NCBI GenBank assembly: GCA_023262335.1
Contig: JALRBE010000003.1
Location: 1-16,724 of the forward strand
DNA: 16,724 nucleotides
Direction of reading: 5' to 3'
Source of the DNA: Candidatus Saccharimonadia bacterium
Lineage (GTDB): Bacteria > Patescibacteriota > Saccharimonadia > Saccharimonadales > Saccharimonadaceae
Shown here piece by piece: positions 7,564 to 15,182 of this stretch. The notes beneath the pieces are model-generated. The model worked only from the letters and a program-made list of their open reading frames with translations. It was not told the origin of the DNA and did no database searches. Every line of letters starts with the position of its first letter. Within the stretch, counting starts at the first letter, position 1. The position numbers were made by a program, and so were the translations under genes.

Positions 7564-9534
7564 TTACATTTTTTGCCGGATGTCGGCAATCATGTCACGC
7601 AGCTCGGCGGCTTTCTCGAATTCCAAGTTGGCGCTCGCGAGTTCCATTTGCCCCGACAAGTCCTTGATCAACGCGGTATACTCGTCTTTTGGAATCTTCT
7701 TGAGGTCAAGTTTCGGCTTGTCATCTTCCTTCTTTGGAATGATCGCGCGAAGCCCTTCGCCTATCGCCTTGTCAATGGAGGTCGGCGTTATGCCGTGCTC
7801 TTTGTTGTACGCCTCTTGAATGCCTCGCCGGCGATCCGTCTCATCGATCGCGGCCTGCATGGAGCGCGTTATCGTGTCGGCATACAGAAAAACAGTACCG
7901 TTCACATGGCGAGCAGCGCGACCGATGGTCTGTATGAGCGCACTCTCGCTACGCAAAAAGCCTTCCTTGTCGGCGTCCATTATGGCAACCATGCTGACTT
8001 CCGGAAGGTCCAAGCCTTCGCGCAGCAAGTTGATGCCAACCAGCACGTCGTACACGCCACTGCGAAGGTCGTTCAGAATGTCGCCGCGCTCCATCGTATC
8101 GACATCACTGTGAATATACGCTGTTTTTATGTCCAATTCCTGCAAATACGTGCTCAGGTCTTCGGCCATGCGCTTCGTCAGCGTCGTCACGAGCACGCGC
8201 TGCTTGTTTTCTATGCGAGTTCTGATTTCAGCGATCAAATCGTCAATCTGCCCTTTCGTCGGACGGATCTCGATCTGGGGATCCAATAGCCCCGTCGGGC
8301 GGATGATTTGCTGCGCAGGCTCAGGACTATGCGACAATTCGTACTCGCCTGGCGTCGCCGAAACGTACACGGCCTGATTGATATGCTTGTCGAATTCCTC
8401 GAACCGAAGCGGCCTGTTGTCGAGCGCGGATGGCAGCCGAAAGCCGTATTCGACCAACACTTCCTTGCGCGCGCGGTCCCCATTGTACATTCCTCGTACC
8501 TGTGGCAACGACTGGTGACTTTCGTCAACGAGCAATAGCCAATCGTCCGGGAAGTAGTCTATGAGCGTCGCAGGTTGTTCGCCTGGTTCGCGGTTCGTCA
8601 AATAACGGCTATAGTTCTCGATTCCCTTCACGAACCCGGTCTGTTCGAGCATTTCGATATCGTACCGCGTCCGCTGCGCCAAGCGCTGCGCCTCGAGATG
8701 CTTGTCGTGGTCTTCGAACCACTTGAGGCGTTCGTCGAACTCGCGCTTGATGTTTTCTATGGCATGTTCCAACTTTTGCTTCGGCGTCACGTAGTGGCTC
8801 GACGGAAACACCTTGAGTTCATGCGGCTCGCCGAGAATCTCTCCTGTCAGCGGATCGATGCGCGTGATGCGCTCGACGTCGTCCCCGAAAAATTCGATAC
8901 GATACGCCGAGTCGCTACCCGCAGGAAAAACGTCGACGACATCACCCTTCACCCGGAACGTACCCCGATGAAAATCAATGTCGTTGCGTTGGTATTGGAT
9001 GTCCGTAAGCAACCTGACGAACTTGTCTTGCTGACGACGTTCTCCGGTCTTCACGGTAATGGACATGTCGGCGTAGTCTTCCGGATTACCGATACCGTAA
9101 ATGCAGCTGACCGACGCGACGATGATGACGTCTCGGCGGGTTAGCAGTGCCGTCGTCGCGGCATGGCGCAGGCGGTCGATCTCGTCGTTGATCTTGCTGT
9201 CCTTCTCAATATACGTATCGCTCGAAGAAATATACGCCTCCGGCTGGTAATAATCGAAATAGCTCACGAAGTAATGGACTTCATTGTCGGGAAAGAACGC
9301 TTTGAATTCGCCGTACAACTGCGCCGCGAGCGTTTTGTTATGTGCCAGCACTAGCGTCGGGACTTGTCGTCGCTGAATGATATTCGCCATGGTAAACGTC
9401 TTGCCGCTGCCTGTCACGCCAAGGAGAGTCTGTTCTTTTTCACCTTTTTCCAAGCCGGCAGTCAGCTGATCTATGGCAGCCGGCTGGTCTCCCGTAGGTT
9501 GATAGGCCGTTTCCAAGCGGAACTTATGGGTCAT
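7564..9534 (-). CDS. uvrB: UvrABC excinuclease subunit B
   Basis: UvrB is the damage-verification helicase of nucleotide excision repair, loaded by UvrA and cut-partnered by UvrC. From the chosen ATG the protein has 656 residues, a usual family length, beginning MTHKFRLET. Walker A GVTGSGKT is at 39-46. The damage-probing beta-hairpin region runs through [10 protein letters not shown] (92-101) with the following [13 protein letters not shown] is at 337-340, SATPGEYEL at 392-400, TIGRAAR at 536-542, and the C-terminal UVR motif that contacts UvrC is near 620-656. An ATG three codons upstream (9543) overlaps the TATAAT box at 9542-9547 and is probably untranscribed; starting at 9534 gives a leaderless gene. 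No other repair gene lies nearby, so uvrA and uvrC must be elsewhere. Confidence 0.98.
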   Translation of the reverse strand: MTHKFRLETAYQPTGDQPAAIDQLTAGLEKGEKEQTLLGVTGSGKTFTMANIIQRRQVPTLVLAHNKTLAAQLYGEFKAFFPDNEVHYFVSYFDYYQPEAYISSSDTYIEKDSKINDEIDRLRHAATTALLTRRDVIIVASVSCIYGIGNPEDYADMSITVKTGERRQQDKFVRLLTDIQYQRNDIDFHRGTFRVKGDVVDVFPAGSDSAYRIEFFGDDVERITRIDPLTGEILGEPHELKVFPSSHYVTPKQKLEHAIENIKREFDERLKWFEDHDKHLEAQRLAQRTRYDIEMLEQTGFVKGIENYSRYLTNREPGEQPATLIDYFPDDWLLLVDESHQSLPQVRGMYNGDRARKEVLVEYGFRLPSALDNRPLRFEEFDKHINQAVYVSATPGEYELSHSPEPAQQIIRPTGLLDPQIEIRPTKGQIDDLIAEIRTRIENKQRVLVTTLTKRMAEDLSTYLQELDIKTAYIHSDVDTMERGDILNDLRSGVYDVLVGINLLREGLDLPEVSMVAIMDADKEGFLRSESALIQTIGRAARHVNGTVFLYADTITRSMQAAIDETDRRRGIQEAYNKEHGITPTSIDKAIGEGLRAIIPKKEDDKPKLDLKKIPKDEYTALIKDLSGQMELASANLEFEKAAELRDMIADIRQKM

Positions 9535-9541
9535 TAATCCC

Positions 9542-9547
9542 ATTATA
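9542..9547 (-). promoter_or_regulatory. -10 box of the uvrB promoter, leaderless geometry
   Basis: A perfect TATAAT is followed by seven bases (GGGATTA) and then the ATG of the MTHKFRLET start. This geometry decides between the two candidate uvrB starts, because the upstream ATG lies inside the box. The short interval holds no usable ribosome-binding sequence. Confidence 0.6.
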
Positions 9548-9568
9548 CCTTAGACGAAGGTCAGGCTG

Positions 9569-10441
9569 CTACTTGTAATGAGCGCTCTGCAAGACGGCAA
9601 ACGCTTGCGTCGCCTCCTTGGAGTCAAGTACGGCCATGGCTTTCGCTTCGGACTCATACGTCAGTCCTTGTGCGTTGTCGTTCGCATAGTAGCGGAATGA
9701 CAGCGCGCCGTACCCTTCGAATGACGGATCCGCCTTGGCATTTTTTCCGCTCAGGATGCCGATTCCAACGTCGCATACGTCTATCTTGCCGACCGTCTGC
9801 GTCGCCTTGGCAAGGTTCAATAACATGTCGACCGACCAGTTCTTAGCTGCCGCGTCATAGCGAGCCAAACTGACGGCGTATGCGGTACCGCCAACATACT
9901 GCTCAGTACCTTCGTTGACCAAATAATTTCCGGAAACGCCCGTCGTATGCGTCCGTATCACTTTCGCGAACGACCCATCCTCGTTGCCGCACGCGCCGCC
10001 CACGCTACCCATGCCCGTATCCAGCTTCAGCCACGGCTTGCCGGAAGTATCACTAACAATGAACCGCTCCTGCGTGCCGTACGTTTCCTGCGTGACGGCG
10101 ACAGACTTAACGGTCCAATCCTCAGGATAAGAAAAGCATATTTTTTCCTGTGGCGCGCAGAATTCCTTCAGCGCCGCTACTTTTGGCGCGTCTGCCAATT
10201 GCGCCGGGTTCACGAACGACGTTCCGTTCTTAGCGACGCACTTTTCAGGGTACGATTCCTGAACGACGCTTCCTTCTGCCTTGACGCACTCCGCGTAACT
10301 GCTCGGATTCGCTACGTATCCTTTGTTCACGAAGTTCTGCCAGAACAAAAAGGCGATACCACCAATAACCGCAGCCGCGATCACCCCGATCATCACCACA
10401 TGCGCGGCGCCGTATTCGTGACCGTGCCGTATACTGCTCAT
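9569..10441 (-). CDS. Membrane-anchored secreted protein with six cysteines, function unknown
   Basis: 290 residues from the ATG at 10441, which overlaps the previous gene's TGA (ATGA) and has AAGG about 8 nt upstream; an in-frame ATG five codons earlier is less likely. A short N-terminus with GAAHVV (11-16) leads into one membrane helix (about 15-36), so most of the protein is probably outside the membrane. Residues 50-79 hold a small two-cysteine module (C52 and C68) of the form C-x-AEG...ESYP-x-x-C...G-x-x-F, a pattern I recognise as recurrent in uncharacterised bacterial envelope proteins. ICFSYPEDW (101-109) starts a second, beta-rich region like those of PsbP-like or lipoprotein-type domains. 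The six external cysteines (52, 68, 95, 102, 151, 223) suggest disulfides. No enzymatic motif is visible. Confidence 0.8.
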   Translation of the reverse strand: MSSIRHGHEYGAAHVVMIGVIAAAVIGGIAFLFWQNFVNKGYVANPSSYAECVKAEGSVVQESYPEKCVAKNGTSFVNPAQLADAPKVAALKEFCAPQEKICFSYPEDWTVKSVAVTQETYGTQERFIVSDTSGKPWLKLDTGMGSVGGACGNEDGSFAKVIRTHTTGVSGNYLVNEGTEQYVGGTAYAVSLARYDAAAKNWSVDMLLNLAKATQTVGKIDVCDVGIGILSGKNAKADPSFEGYGALSFRYYANDNAQGLTYESEAKAMAVLDSKEATQAFAVLQSAHYK

Positions 10442-11223
10442 ACAAGACCTTCCCATTCTTCACGCTGCCGTTGCCATCGCTTCTGCAGCTTCTCGGACCG
10501 TTCGTGCATTTCGGCACGCGCTTCTTCCTGGGTGCTCCTCTCGATGATCGCCACGATTTCCTCAATATCATCGGTAATGTGGTACAGGTCGATGTCGTCA
10601 GTATCGATCACGCCGTACTCTTCAAGCAACGTCTTTTTGATGACTTTGTCGAAAGGCTTCCAAAAATCAACGCCCATGAGTATTATCGGGACTTTCGGTA
10701 TGGTCCCGGTTTGCGTCAGGGTAACTATCTCGAACAGTTCGTCAAGGGTCCCGAATCCTCCTCCGCAATATACGTACGCGCTGGCATCGAGCGTCATCGC
10801 GACCTTGCGTCCAAAAAAATGCTCGAACTGAAAGCTTTCGGTCGTATGCGGATTGAGCCGCTGCTCCGTTGGCAAGTGAATATTGAAGCCGATCGAAACG
10901 CCACCGGCTTTTTTGGCGCCGTGATTTGCCGCTTGCATGACACCGCCCCCGCCGCCCGTAACGACCGCGTAGCCGTGCTTGGCAAGCGCCCACGCCACGG
11001 CGAAGGCTTGCCGCGAAACGGGGTGGCTCTGCAACGTACGCGCCGAACCGAATATCGTCACCGTGTTAGGGTACTTTGCCAAAATGTCGAACGCCTGCTC
11101 GAACTCTTCGACGACGGTAACCAGCCTACCCTCCGCGGCATCGATGATTTTTTGCCTGACGAGCAAATGGTTTTTGGCGTCTTCGGATTTTAGTGACGGT
11201 ACGCTGATCGGCTTGTCGAGCAT
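10438..11223 (-). CDS. LOG-family (lysine-decarboxylase-like) nucleotide 5'-monophosphate phosphoribohydrolase
   Basis: 261 residues with the Rossmann-type LOG/TIGR00730 core. Visible are TIFGSAR (56-62), VTGGGGGVMQAANHGA (88-103), FFGRKVAM (136-143) with the probable catalytic Arg139, and CGGGFGTLDELFE (153-165) with Glu162. Members cleave nucleoside 5'-monophosphates such as cytokinin riboside phosphates or AMP to base plus ribose 5-phosphate. The signature's first residue, normally Pro (PGGxGT), is Cys153 here. About 50 residues precede the core, and a charged, probably coiled helix (about 225-258) follows it. The ATG is one base after the kinase stop, with AAGGG just upstream, so it is co-transcribed with the PfkB kinase. 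A ribose-phosphate salvage link to the neighbouring kinases is possible but only inferred. Confidence 0.9.
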   Translation of the reverse strand: MLDKPISVPSLKSEDAKNHLLVRQKIIDAAEGRLVTVVEEFEQAFDILAKYPNTVTIFGSARTLQSHPVSRQAFAVAWALAKHGYAVVTGGGGGVMQAANHGAKKAGGVSIGFNIHLPTEQRLNPHTTESFQFEHFFGRKVAMTLDASAYVYCGGGFGTLDELFEIVTLTQTGTIPKVPIILMGVDFWKPFDKVIKKTLLEEYGVIDTDDIDLYHITDDIEEIVAIIERSTQEEARAEMHERSEKLQKRWQRQREEWEGLV

Positions 11224-11224
11224 G

Positions 11225-12637
11225 CTACCCTTCGATTTCTGTCAGTTTGTAGTCTTCAGGTGCTTTCGATAGCCACTTGCGCAGGTCATCTGCGGTCAAA
11301 AGACCCTTTTGCGCGCCGAGCTGCTGAACGACGCTCGCGCTGTTCACAGGTGCCCATGTAAGCGCCGTGTCCATGCTTTCGCCCTGCGCAAGGGCAGCGA
11401 CGATGGTCGACGCGAAGGCATCACCCGCTCCCGTACGGTCGAGCGGCGGCGCAGGGTCAGGATAATTAGGAATCGTCACGAGCTTCCAGTCGTACGACGC
11501 GTACGAACCGTTCGGACCGTCGGTAATAACGACGATTTTCGGCCCGAAGTCATGCAATCCGTTCGCCAAGTCGCGAATCGAATCGTACCCACGCCCCGTC
11601 ACCTCCATGGCTTCCTCGCGGTTCATGACGATGAGATGCGCATGCTTGTACAGCTCGCGCAGCTTGTCGATACCCCACTTGAAGTGGAACGTGCCAGGCT
11701 GGAACACCAATTTTACTTTTGGATGCGCAGCGAGATACTCGATGAGCTTCTCGTGCAGCGGCCACGAATCTTCGCCGATATACGACAAGTAAATCCATTC
11801 CGGTTCGTCAATCGGGTCAGTCCATTCGTACGCGTACGGTTCGCTTTTCACGAGCATGGTACGGTCGGACTGGTACCAGAGCACGTACCAGTAGCTGGTT
11901 TTCGTGCCCGCCTGTGTCACCATGTTGTCGGTACCGACCCGTTCTTCCGCCAAGTGATCAAGCGCTTCCTTGCCTGGCTGGTCATCGCCGATCCAAGCCA
12001 TCAACTGCGTATCGATGCCAAGGCGGCTCATCGAAACGGCAGCGTTCGGCGACGGGCCGACCGATTTGACGATATCGACATGGTCGTACGCCGGCTTCGA
12101 ACCGTACGGCAAGCTCAGCCGCTTCGTACCGTCCTCGTCGATGTCGATGCGCGCCGAATCATCACGCAGCCTAATGAACGCGTCGGTGAATATGTCGCCG
12201 ATCGCAAGTACGGTCGGCTTTTTGTCGGTTCGTTCTGCTTCGTGTTCCACGGTCGGATGCCCCTCGTCTTTCTCTAATTTAATGCCGATCTCTTCAACCA
12301 ATCGATGAACGAGTTCGTTGTCCGTCTTATCGTGTTCCGCGTAGCGGCGAATAATCTCGATGCGAAGGTGACGCAGTCCATGTTCGTGCGTGCGCTGCTC
12401 GAACGGCAGCTCATGATGCGCGCTCTCGATGACGTCCTGGAGATTGAACGATATGATTTCCGTGCCGAAATCAAGTAGTACGTATGGAGTGTCCTTAAGG
12501 GCGTCGCCAGCTTTGCCCGATTTCACGCCCGCAAGAAGCGCTTGGTATACTTCCTTCCCGTTACTATCCGCCGGATCAAGTCCGAGCTCACGCAGGACCG
12601 CATGGGCCTTTTCGGTTATGTCAGCTATCAGGCGCAC
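11225..12637 (-). CDS. PfkB-family carbohydrate kinase with unusual N-terminal domain
   Basis: A 470-residue protein. The PfkB/ribokinase kinase domain spans about 141-455: VLAIGDIFTDAF (143-154), the conserved GPSPNAAVSMSRLG region (194-207), VITDGPNG (370-377) and the anion-hole/catalytic motif DRTGAGDAF (400-408) with base Asp406. It is clearly paralogous to the other kinase here, sharing the DGPNG, DRTGAGDAFAS and NSxSVV motifs. Residues 1-140 are a predicted mixed alpha/beta then helical domain absent from ordinary PfkB kinases and not recognised. The annotated start is a GTG without a ribosome-binding site. The same frame is open and protein-like for 16 codons further upstream (NNSSETTTLYVGVD) but has no start codon there, while a well-placed ATG (12695) lies in another frame. 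The true 5' end is uncertain. The sugar substrate is unknown. Confidence 0.88.
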   Translation of the reverse strand: MRLIADITEKAHAVLRELGLDPADSNGKEVYQALLAGVKSGKAGDALKDTPYVLLDFGTEIISFNLQDVIESAHHELPFEQRTHEHGLRHLRIEIIRRYAEHDKTDNELVHRLVEEIGIKLEKDEGHPTVEHEAERTDKKPTVLAIGDIFTDAFIRLRDDSARIDIDEDGTKRLSLPYGSKPAYDHVDIVKSVGPSPNAAVSMSRLGIDTQLMAWIGDDQPGKEALDHLAEERVGTDNMVTQAGTKTSYWYVLWYQSDRTMLVKSEPYAYEWTDPIDEPEWIYLSYIGEDSWPLHEKLIEYLAAHPKVKLVFQPGTFHFKWGIDKLRELYKHAHLIVMNREEAMEVTGRGYDSIRDLANGLHDFGPKIVVITDGPNGSYASYDWKLVTIPNYPDPAPPLDRTGAGDAFASTIVAALAQGESMDTALTWAPVNSASVVQQLGAQKGLLTADDLRKWLSKAPEDYKLTEIEG

Positions 12638-12695
12638 GTCGACGCCAACGTAAAGGGTGGTCGTTTCCGAGGAGTTGTTTCAGCACGTGTGTCAT
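12621..12695 (-). other. Short ORF at the kinase 5' end: displaced N-terminus or leader peptide
   Basis: This 24-codon reading frame starts at an ATG 9 nt after an excellent extended -10 box and encodes MTHVLKQLLGND, then a basic stretch (RWRRR), before TGA. It overlaps the GTG start of the PfkB kinase in a different frame. Removing one base between about 12657 and 12677 would fuse MTHVLKQLLG to the protein-like upstream extension of the kinase. This is therefore either a genuine leader ORF, a +1 frameshift site, or a one-base sequencing or assembly insertion. Confidence 0.4.
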
Positions 12696-12704
12696 GATGT
12701 ACGA

Positions 12705-12713
12705 ATTATATCA
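12705..12713 (-). promoter_or_regulatory. Extended -10 promoter for the long PfkB kinase / LOG / membrane-protein unit
   Basis: TGATATAAT is a consensus extended -10 lying directly after the stop codon of the glutamine amidotransferase gene. Transcription would begin only a few bases before the ATG at 12695. This places an internal promoter between the carbon-metabolism operon and the downstream genes. Confidence 0.6.
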
Positions 12714-12716
12714 CGC

Positions 12717-13289
12717 TTATGCTTGCCGGGTACGTTCTATGTGCGCGATAATCCCGTTAAAAATTCTCTGGCCGTCGTTTCCGTCCGACACCTCGGGATG
12801 AAACTGCATGCCGTAGATCGGTTTTGACTCGTGCATGACCATCTCGACGCCGGATTCGGATGTCGCCAGCGCGACGAGAGGGGACGGCACGTCAGGAACG
12901 TACCAACGGTGCGCTTCATAGACCTCCGCCCTATTGACGAGCATTATGCCAAATCCACTAGCCGTGGCAATGATAGTCCTCGTTCCCAGGCGTCGCTCGT
13001 CACGAACCAAAAGCTGGGATTTGAACGCGTTCGCGATCAGTTCGAATCCGAGACAAATCCCGATGATCGGGCCTCCGTGATTTTTGATGAGTTCAAGTTC
13101 GTTACGGTAGTACGCTCCGCTGCCGTATACGGGCATCGTGCTGCCACCCGACAACACGACGATGTCCGAAGGGTCAGTCACATGCAGTGTCGGATCGTCA
13201 TGAGTCTTATACGTGACGGTAGCGTCGGTGAACAACTCGCCTATCTTGCGAGCATGGACCGAGCCGTTATCGACGACGAGGACATTCAT
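12717..13289 (-). CDS. Stand-alone class I glutamine amidotransferase (GMP-synthase/TrpG-like)
   Basis: 190 residues forming a single class I GATase domain, which hydrolyses glutamine and delivers ammonia to a partner. The nucleophile elbow GICLGFELIA (77-86) holds Cys79, and YGMQFHPEVS (159-168) holds His164 and Glu166, so the triad is intact. The N-terminal VLVVDNGS and VLSGGS (45-50) also fit. The overall pattern most resembles separate GMP-synthase amidotransferase subunits (the archaeal-type GuaA subunit) or anthranilate/aminodeoxychorismate synthase component II. No synthetase partner lies in the window. It overlaps the preceding PfkB gene by ATGA and lacks its own ribosome-binding site, so expression depends on coupling. 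The acceptor reaction cannot be assigned from sequence alone. Confidence 0.88.
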   Translation of the reverse strand: MNVLVVDNGSVHARKIGELFTDATVTYKTHDDPTLHVTDPSDIVVLSGGSTMPVYGSGAYYRNELELIKNHGGPIIGICLGFELIANAFKSQLLVRDERRLGTRTIIATASGFGIMLVNRAEVYEAHRWYVPDVPSPLVALATSESGVEMVMHESKPIYGMQFHPEVSDGNDGQRIFNGIIAHIERTRQA

Positions 13290-14257
13290 TTGAGCGGTTG
13301 TTCGTGAAGCGGCATGTCATGAAGCTTCACGTTTTTGTGCAGTATGCCTGCCTTCGCGCCTATGTAGCGCACGACCGACGTTGAGTTCGCGCTTGCGAAC
13401 ACGATGCTGTCCTTCAATGACTTGCCTTGCACCCATTGGCTCAAAAACCCGGACGCGAACGCGTCGCCAGCGCCCGTGCGATCGACGACCTTGACGTCTT
13501 CGTACATGCCCGCTTTTACCATCGTCTTGCCGTCGCTTGCACACACCCCGTTCGGGCCGTCGCTGACGATGACCACTGGCACGAGGTTCAACGCATGGTG
13601 CACGAGCTCTTCAAGCGTCTCGCCGTGCACGAGCTTCTGCATCTCCTCCTTGTTGACGCACAGTATGTCGACGCTTTCGAGCAATGTCTTCAATTTTTCA
13701 GGCTCCGCCAGCTCCGGGCCTGCAGGATTCAGCATGACCTTCGTGTCATTCTTTTCCGCGTAGTCGATGACTTTTCTCAAAAGGTCCAATCCGCCGTTCG
13801 CAAGCGATGTCGGATACACCCAATCGGCCTCGGCGATCGCTTTGAAGTCAAGATCGGTTCCGCGCGGTCCCGTCGAAACGCCGCGATGATTCAGAATGGT
13901 CCGTTCGCCGTTCGTGGCGATAAGGATCGTCGAATACCCCGCCTGGTATTTGTTCGTCTGCACCACATGCGACGTATCGACGCCTTCGTGATCGAGTTCG
14001 CGAAGGATCGTTTCGGAAGCCGGGTCAAGCCCGAGCGTCCACATGTACGACGCATGCACGCCCTGGCGCGCAAGCGTCACCGCTACGTTGCCGGCATTGC
14101 CACCGGTACCGAAGGTCACGTGCTCGACTTCCATCTTGAGCCCGAGCGGCAGGTGCGTATACATGACCTTGCCCTCTTGGTGCGGATCGAACTCATCGCT
14201 TGTCAGGAACACGTCCTGGACCGTTTTGCCGATCGCGAGAATCTTCGGCGCGGCCAT
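13286..14257 (-). CDS. PfkB/ribokinase-family sugar kinase
   Basis: 323 residues, the normal length for the family, which phosphorylates sugars, sugar phosphates or nucleosides with ATP. Motif 1 is GTGGNAGNVAVTLARQG (50-66). Motif 2 is DRTGAGDAFASG (259-270) with catalytic Asp265. VSDGPNG (231-237) and LNPAG (176-180) are also typical. The gene sits 3 nt after the class II aldolase stop and overlaps the amidotransferase start. That placement with aldolase and transketolase makes a hexose-phosphate or pentose substrate attractive, for instance a fructose-phosphate kinase step feeding the aldolase. PfkB specificity cannot be read from motifs, however, and a ribokinase or nucleoside kinase is equally compatible. 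The upstream AAGGCGG is about 10 nt from the ATG, a modest ribosome-binding site. Confidence 0.9.
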   Translation of the reverse strand: MAAPKILAIGKTVQDVFLTSDEFDPHQEGKVMYTHLPLGLKMEVEHVTFGTGGNAGNVAVTLARQGVHASYMWTLGLDPASETILRELDHEGVDTSHVVQTNKYQAGYSTILIATNGERTILNHRGVSTGPRGTDLDFKAIAEADWVYPTSLANGGLDLLRKVIDYAEKNDTKVMLNPAGPELAEPEKLKTLLESVDILCVNKEEMQKLVHGETLEELVHHALNLVPVVIVSDGPNGVCASDGKTMVKAGMYEDVKVVDRTGAGDAFASGFLSQWVQGKSLKDSIVFASANSTSVVRYIGAKAGILHKNVKLHDMPLHEQPLK

Positions 14258-14260
14258 ACG

Positions 14261-15172
14261 TTAGACGACCGCCTTGCCTTCGCTGCCGAACGCTTTGATT
14301 TTTTCTTCGACGACCTTCTGTACCTCGCCGTATACGGTTGGCATCAGCTTGACGACCGCGTATTCGTCCGGATTGTCAGCAAGCACTTTCTCGAGTGTTT
14401 TGCGGAACACGTAGCGCATGTCGCTGTTGATATTGATCTTGCTGACGCCGATTTTTGCCGCGTCCTCAAAGAAGTGCGACGGCGTGCCGGACCCGCCATG
14501 CAGGCTGATGCCGCACCCGATGGCATCGCGGATTTTTTGCAAAAGCTCAAGATCAAGCTCTTTGGGTACAGGATACTTGCCATGCAGATTGCCGATGGCG
14601 GCCGCGAACGTGTCGATGCCTGTCGCGTCAACGAATTCCTTCGCGCCCTCAGGCGTACTGAACGTCTTTTTGATCTCTTCGTAGTCGATCGTCTCGGTAT
14701 GCAAGTTGCTACTGCCGCCAAAGTAATGCGGTTCGCTCTCCACGAGCGCGCCGGTGAACTTCGCGTACTCGACGACTTCCTTGGTCTTTTCTATGATTTC
14801 TTCGGTCGTCGCGTCGTGCTGCGCCTGGCTGATGTCGATATGAATGAATTCGAATCCTGCGTCGATCGCCCGCTTGCAATCGTCGACGTTCGGGCTGTGG
14901 TCCAAGTTGACATACATTTCGATGCCGTATTCGTTCTTGTAATTATCGACCATGTCGCGGATGTTCTCGAGCCCTATCGCCTTGACTTCGCCGTCGCTTA
15001 CTTCCACGAGCACAGGAGATCGCAGGTTCGCCGCCGCCCTGGCAACCGCGATCAATGTCTCCTGATTATCGATATTGAACGCGCCGACCGCGAAACCCTG
15101 CCGTCGGGTCCGCTGGTACAGATGCCGCGCACGCATCGTGTTCGCCCTTATTTGTGGAATCGTTAAACTCAT
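14261..15172 (-). CDS. fba: Class II (zinc-dependent) fructose-bisphosphate aldolase
   Basis: Cleaves or forms fructose 1,6-bisphosphate (or tagatose bisphosphate) from dihydroxyacetone phosphate and glyceraldehyde 3-phosphate. The 303-residue protein has the class II features in order: GAFNIDN (30-36), VNLDHSPNVDDC (88-99) with catalytic Asp91 and Zn ligand His92, VESEPHYFGG (144-153), AIGNLHGKYP (192-201) with His197, ISLHGGSGTP (222-231) with His225, and KININSDMR (245-253) for phosphate binding. The length resembles the FbaA/KbaY-like short forms. The start is supported by GGAGGG directly after the preceding stop and 4 nt before the ATG, the strongest ribosome-binding site in this operon. 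It lies downstream of the transketolase pair and upstream of a sugar kinase. Fructose versus tagatose bisphosphate preference is not decided. Confidence 0.93.
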   Translation of the reverse strand: MSLTIPQIRANTMRARHLYQRTRRQGFAVGAFNIDNQETLIAVARAAANLRSPVLVEVSDGEVKAIGLENIRDMVDNYKNEYGIEMYVNLDHSPNVDDCKRAIDAGFEFIHIDISQAQHDATTEEIIEKTKEVVEYAKFTGALVESEPHYFGGSSNLHTETIDYEEIKKTFSTPEGAKEFVDATGIDTFAAAIGNLHGKYPVPKELDLELLQKIRDAIGCGISLHGGSGTPSHFFEDAAKIGVSKININSDMRYVFRKTLEKVLADNPDEYAVVKLMPTVYGEVQKVVEEKIKAFGSEGKAVV

Positions 15173-15182
15173 GCTGCCCTCC

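Noticed and set aside
9535..9543. Upstream ATG for uvrB (three extra codons)
   Set aside because: The ATG overlaps the TATAAT box and would not be on the transcript. MTHKFRLET is the natural start.
13427..15166. Plus-strand open frame of 579 codons
   Set aside because: It is antisense to the aldolase and PfkB genes, whose motifs are unmistakable. The product is rich in Arg, His, Val and Asp with no recognisable domain, as expected from the complement of GC-rich codon third positions.
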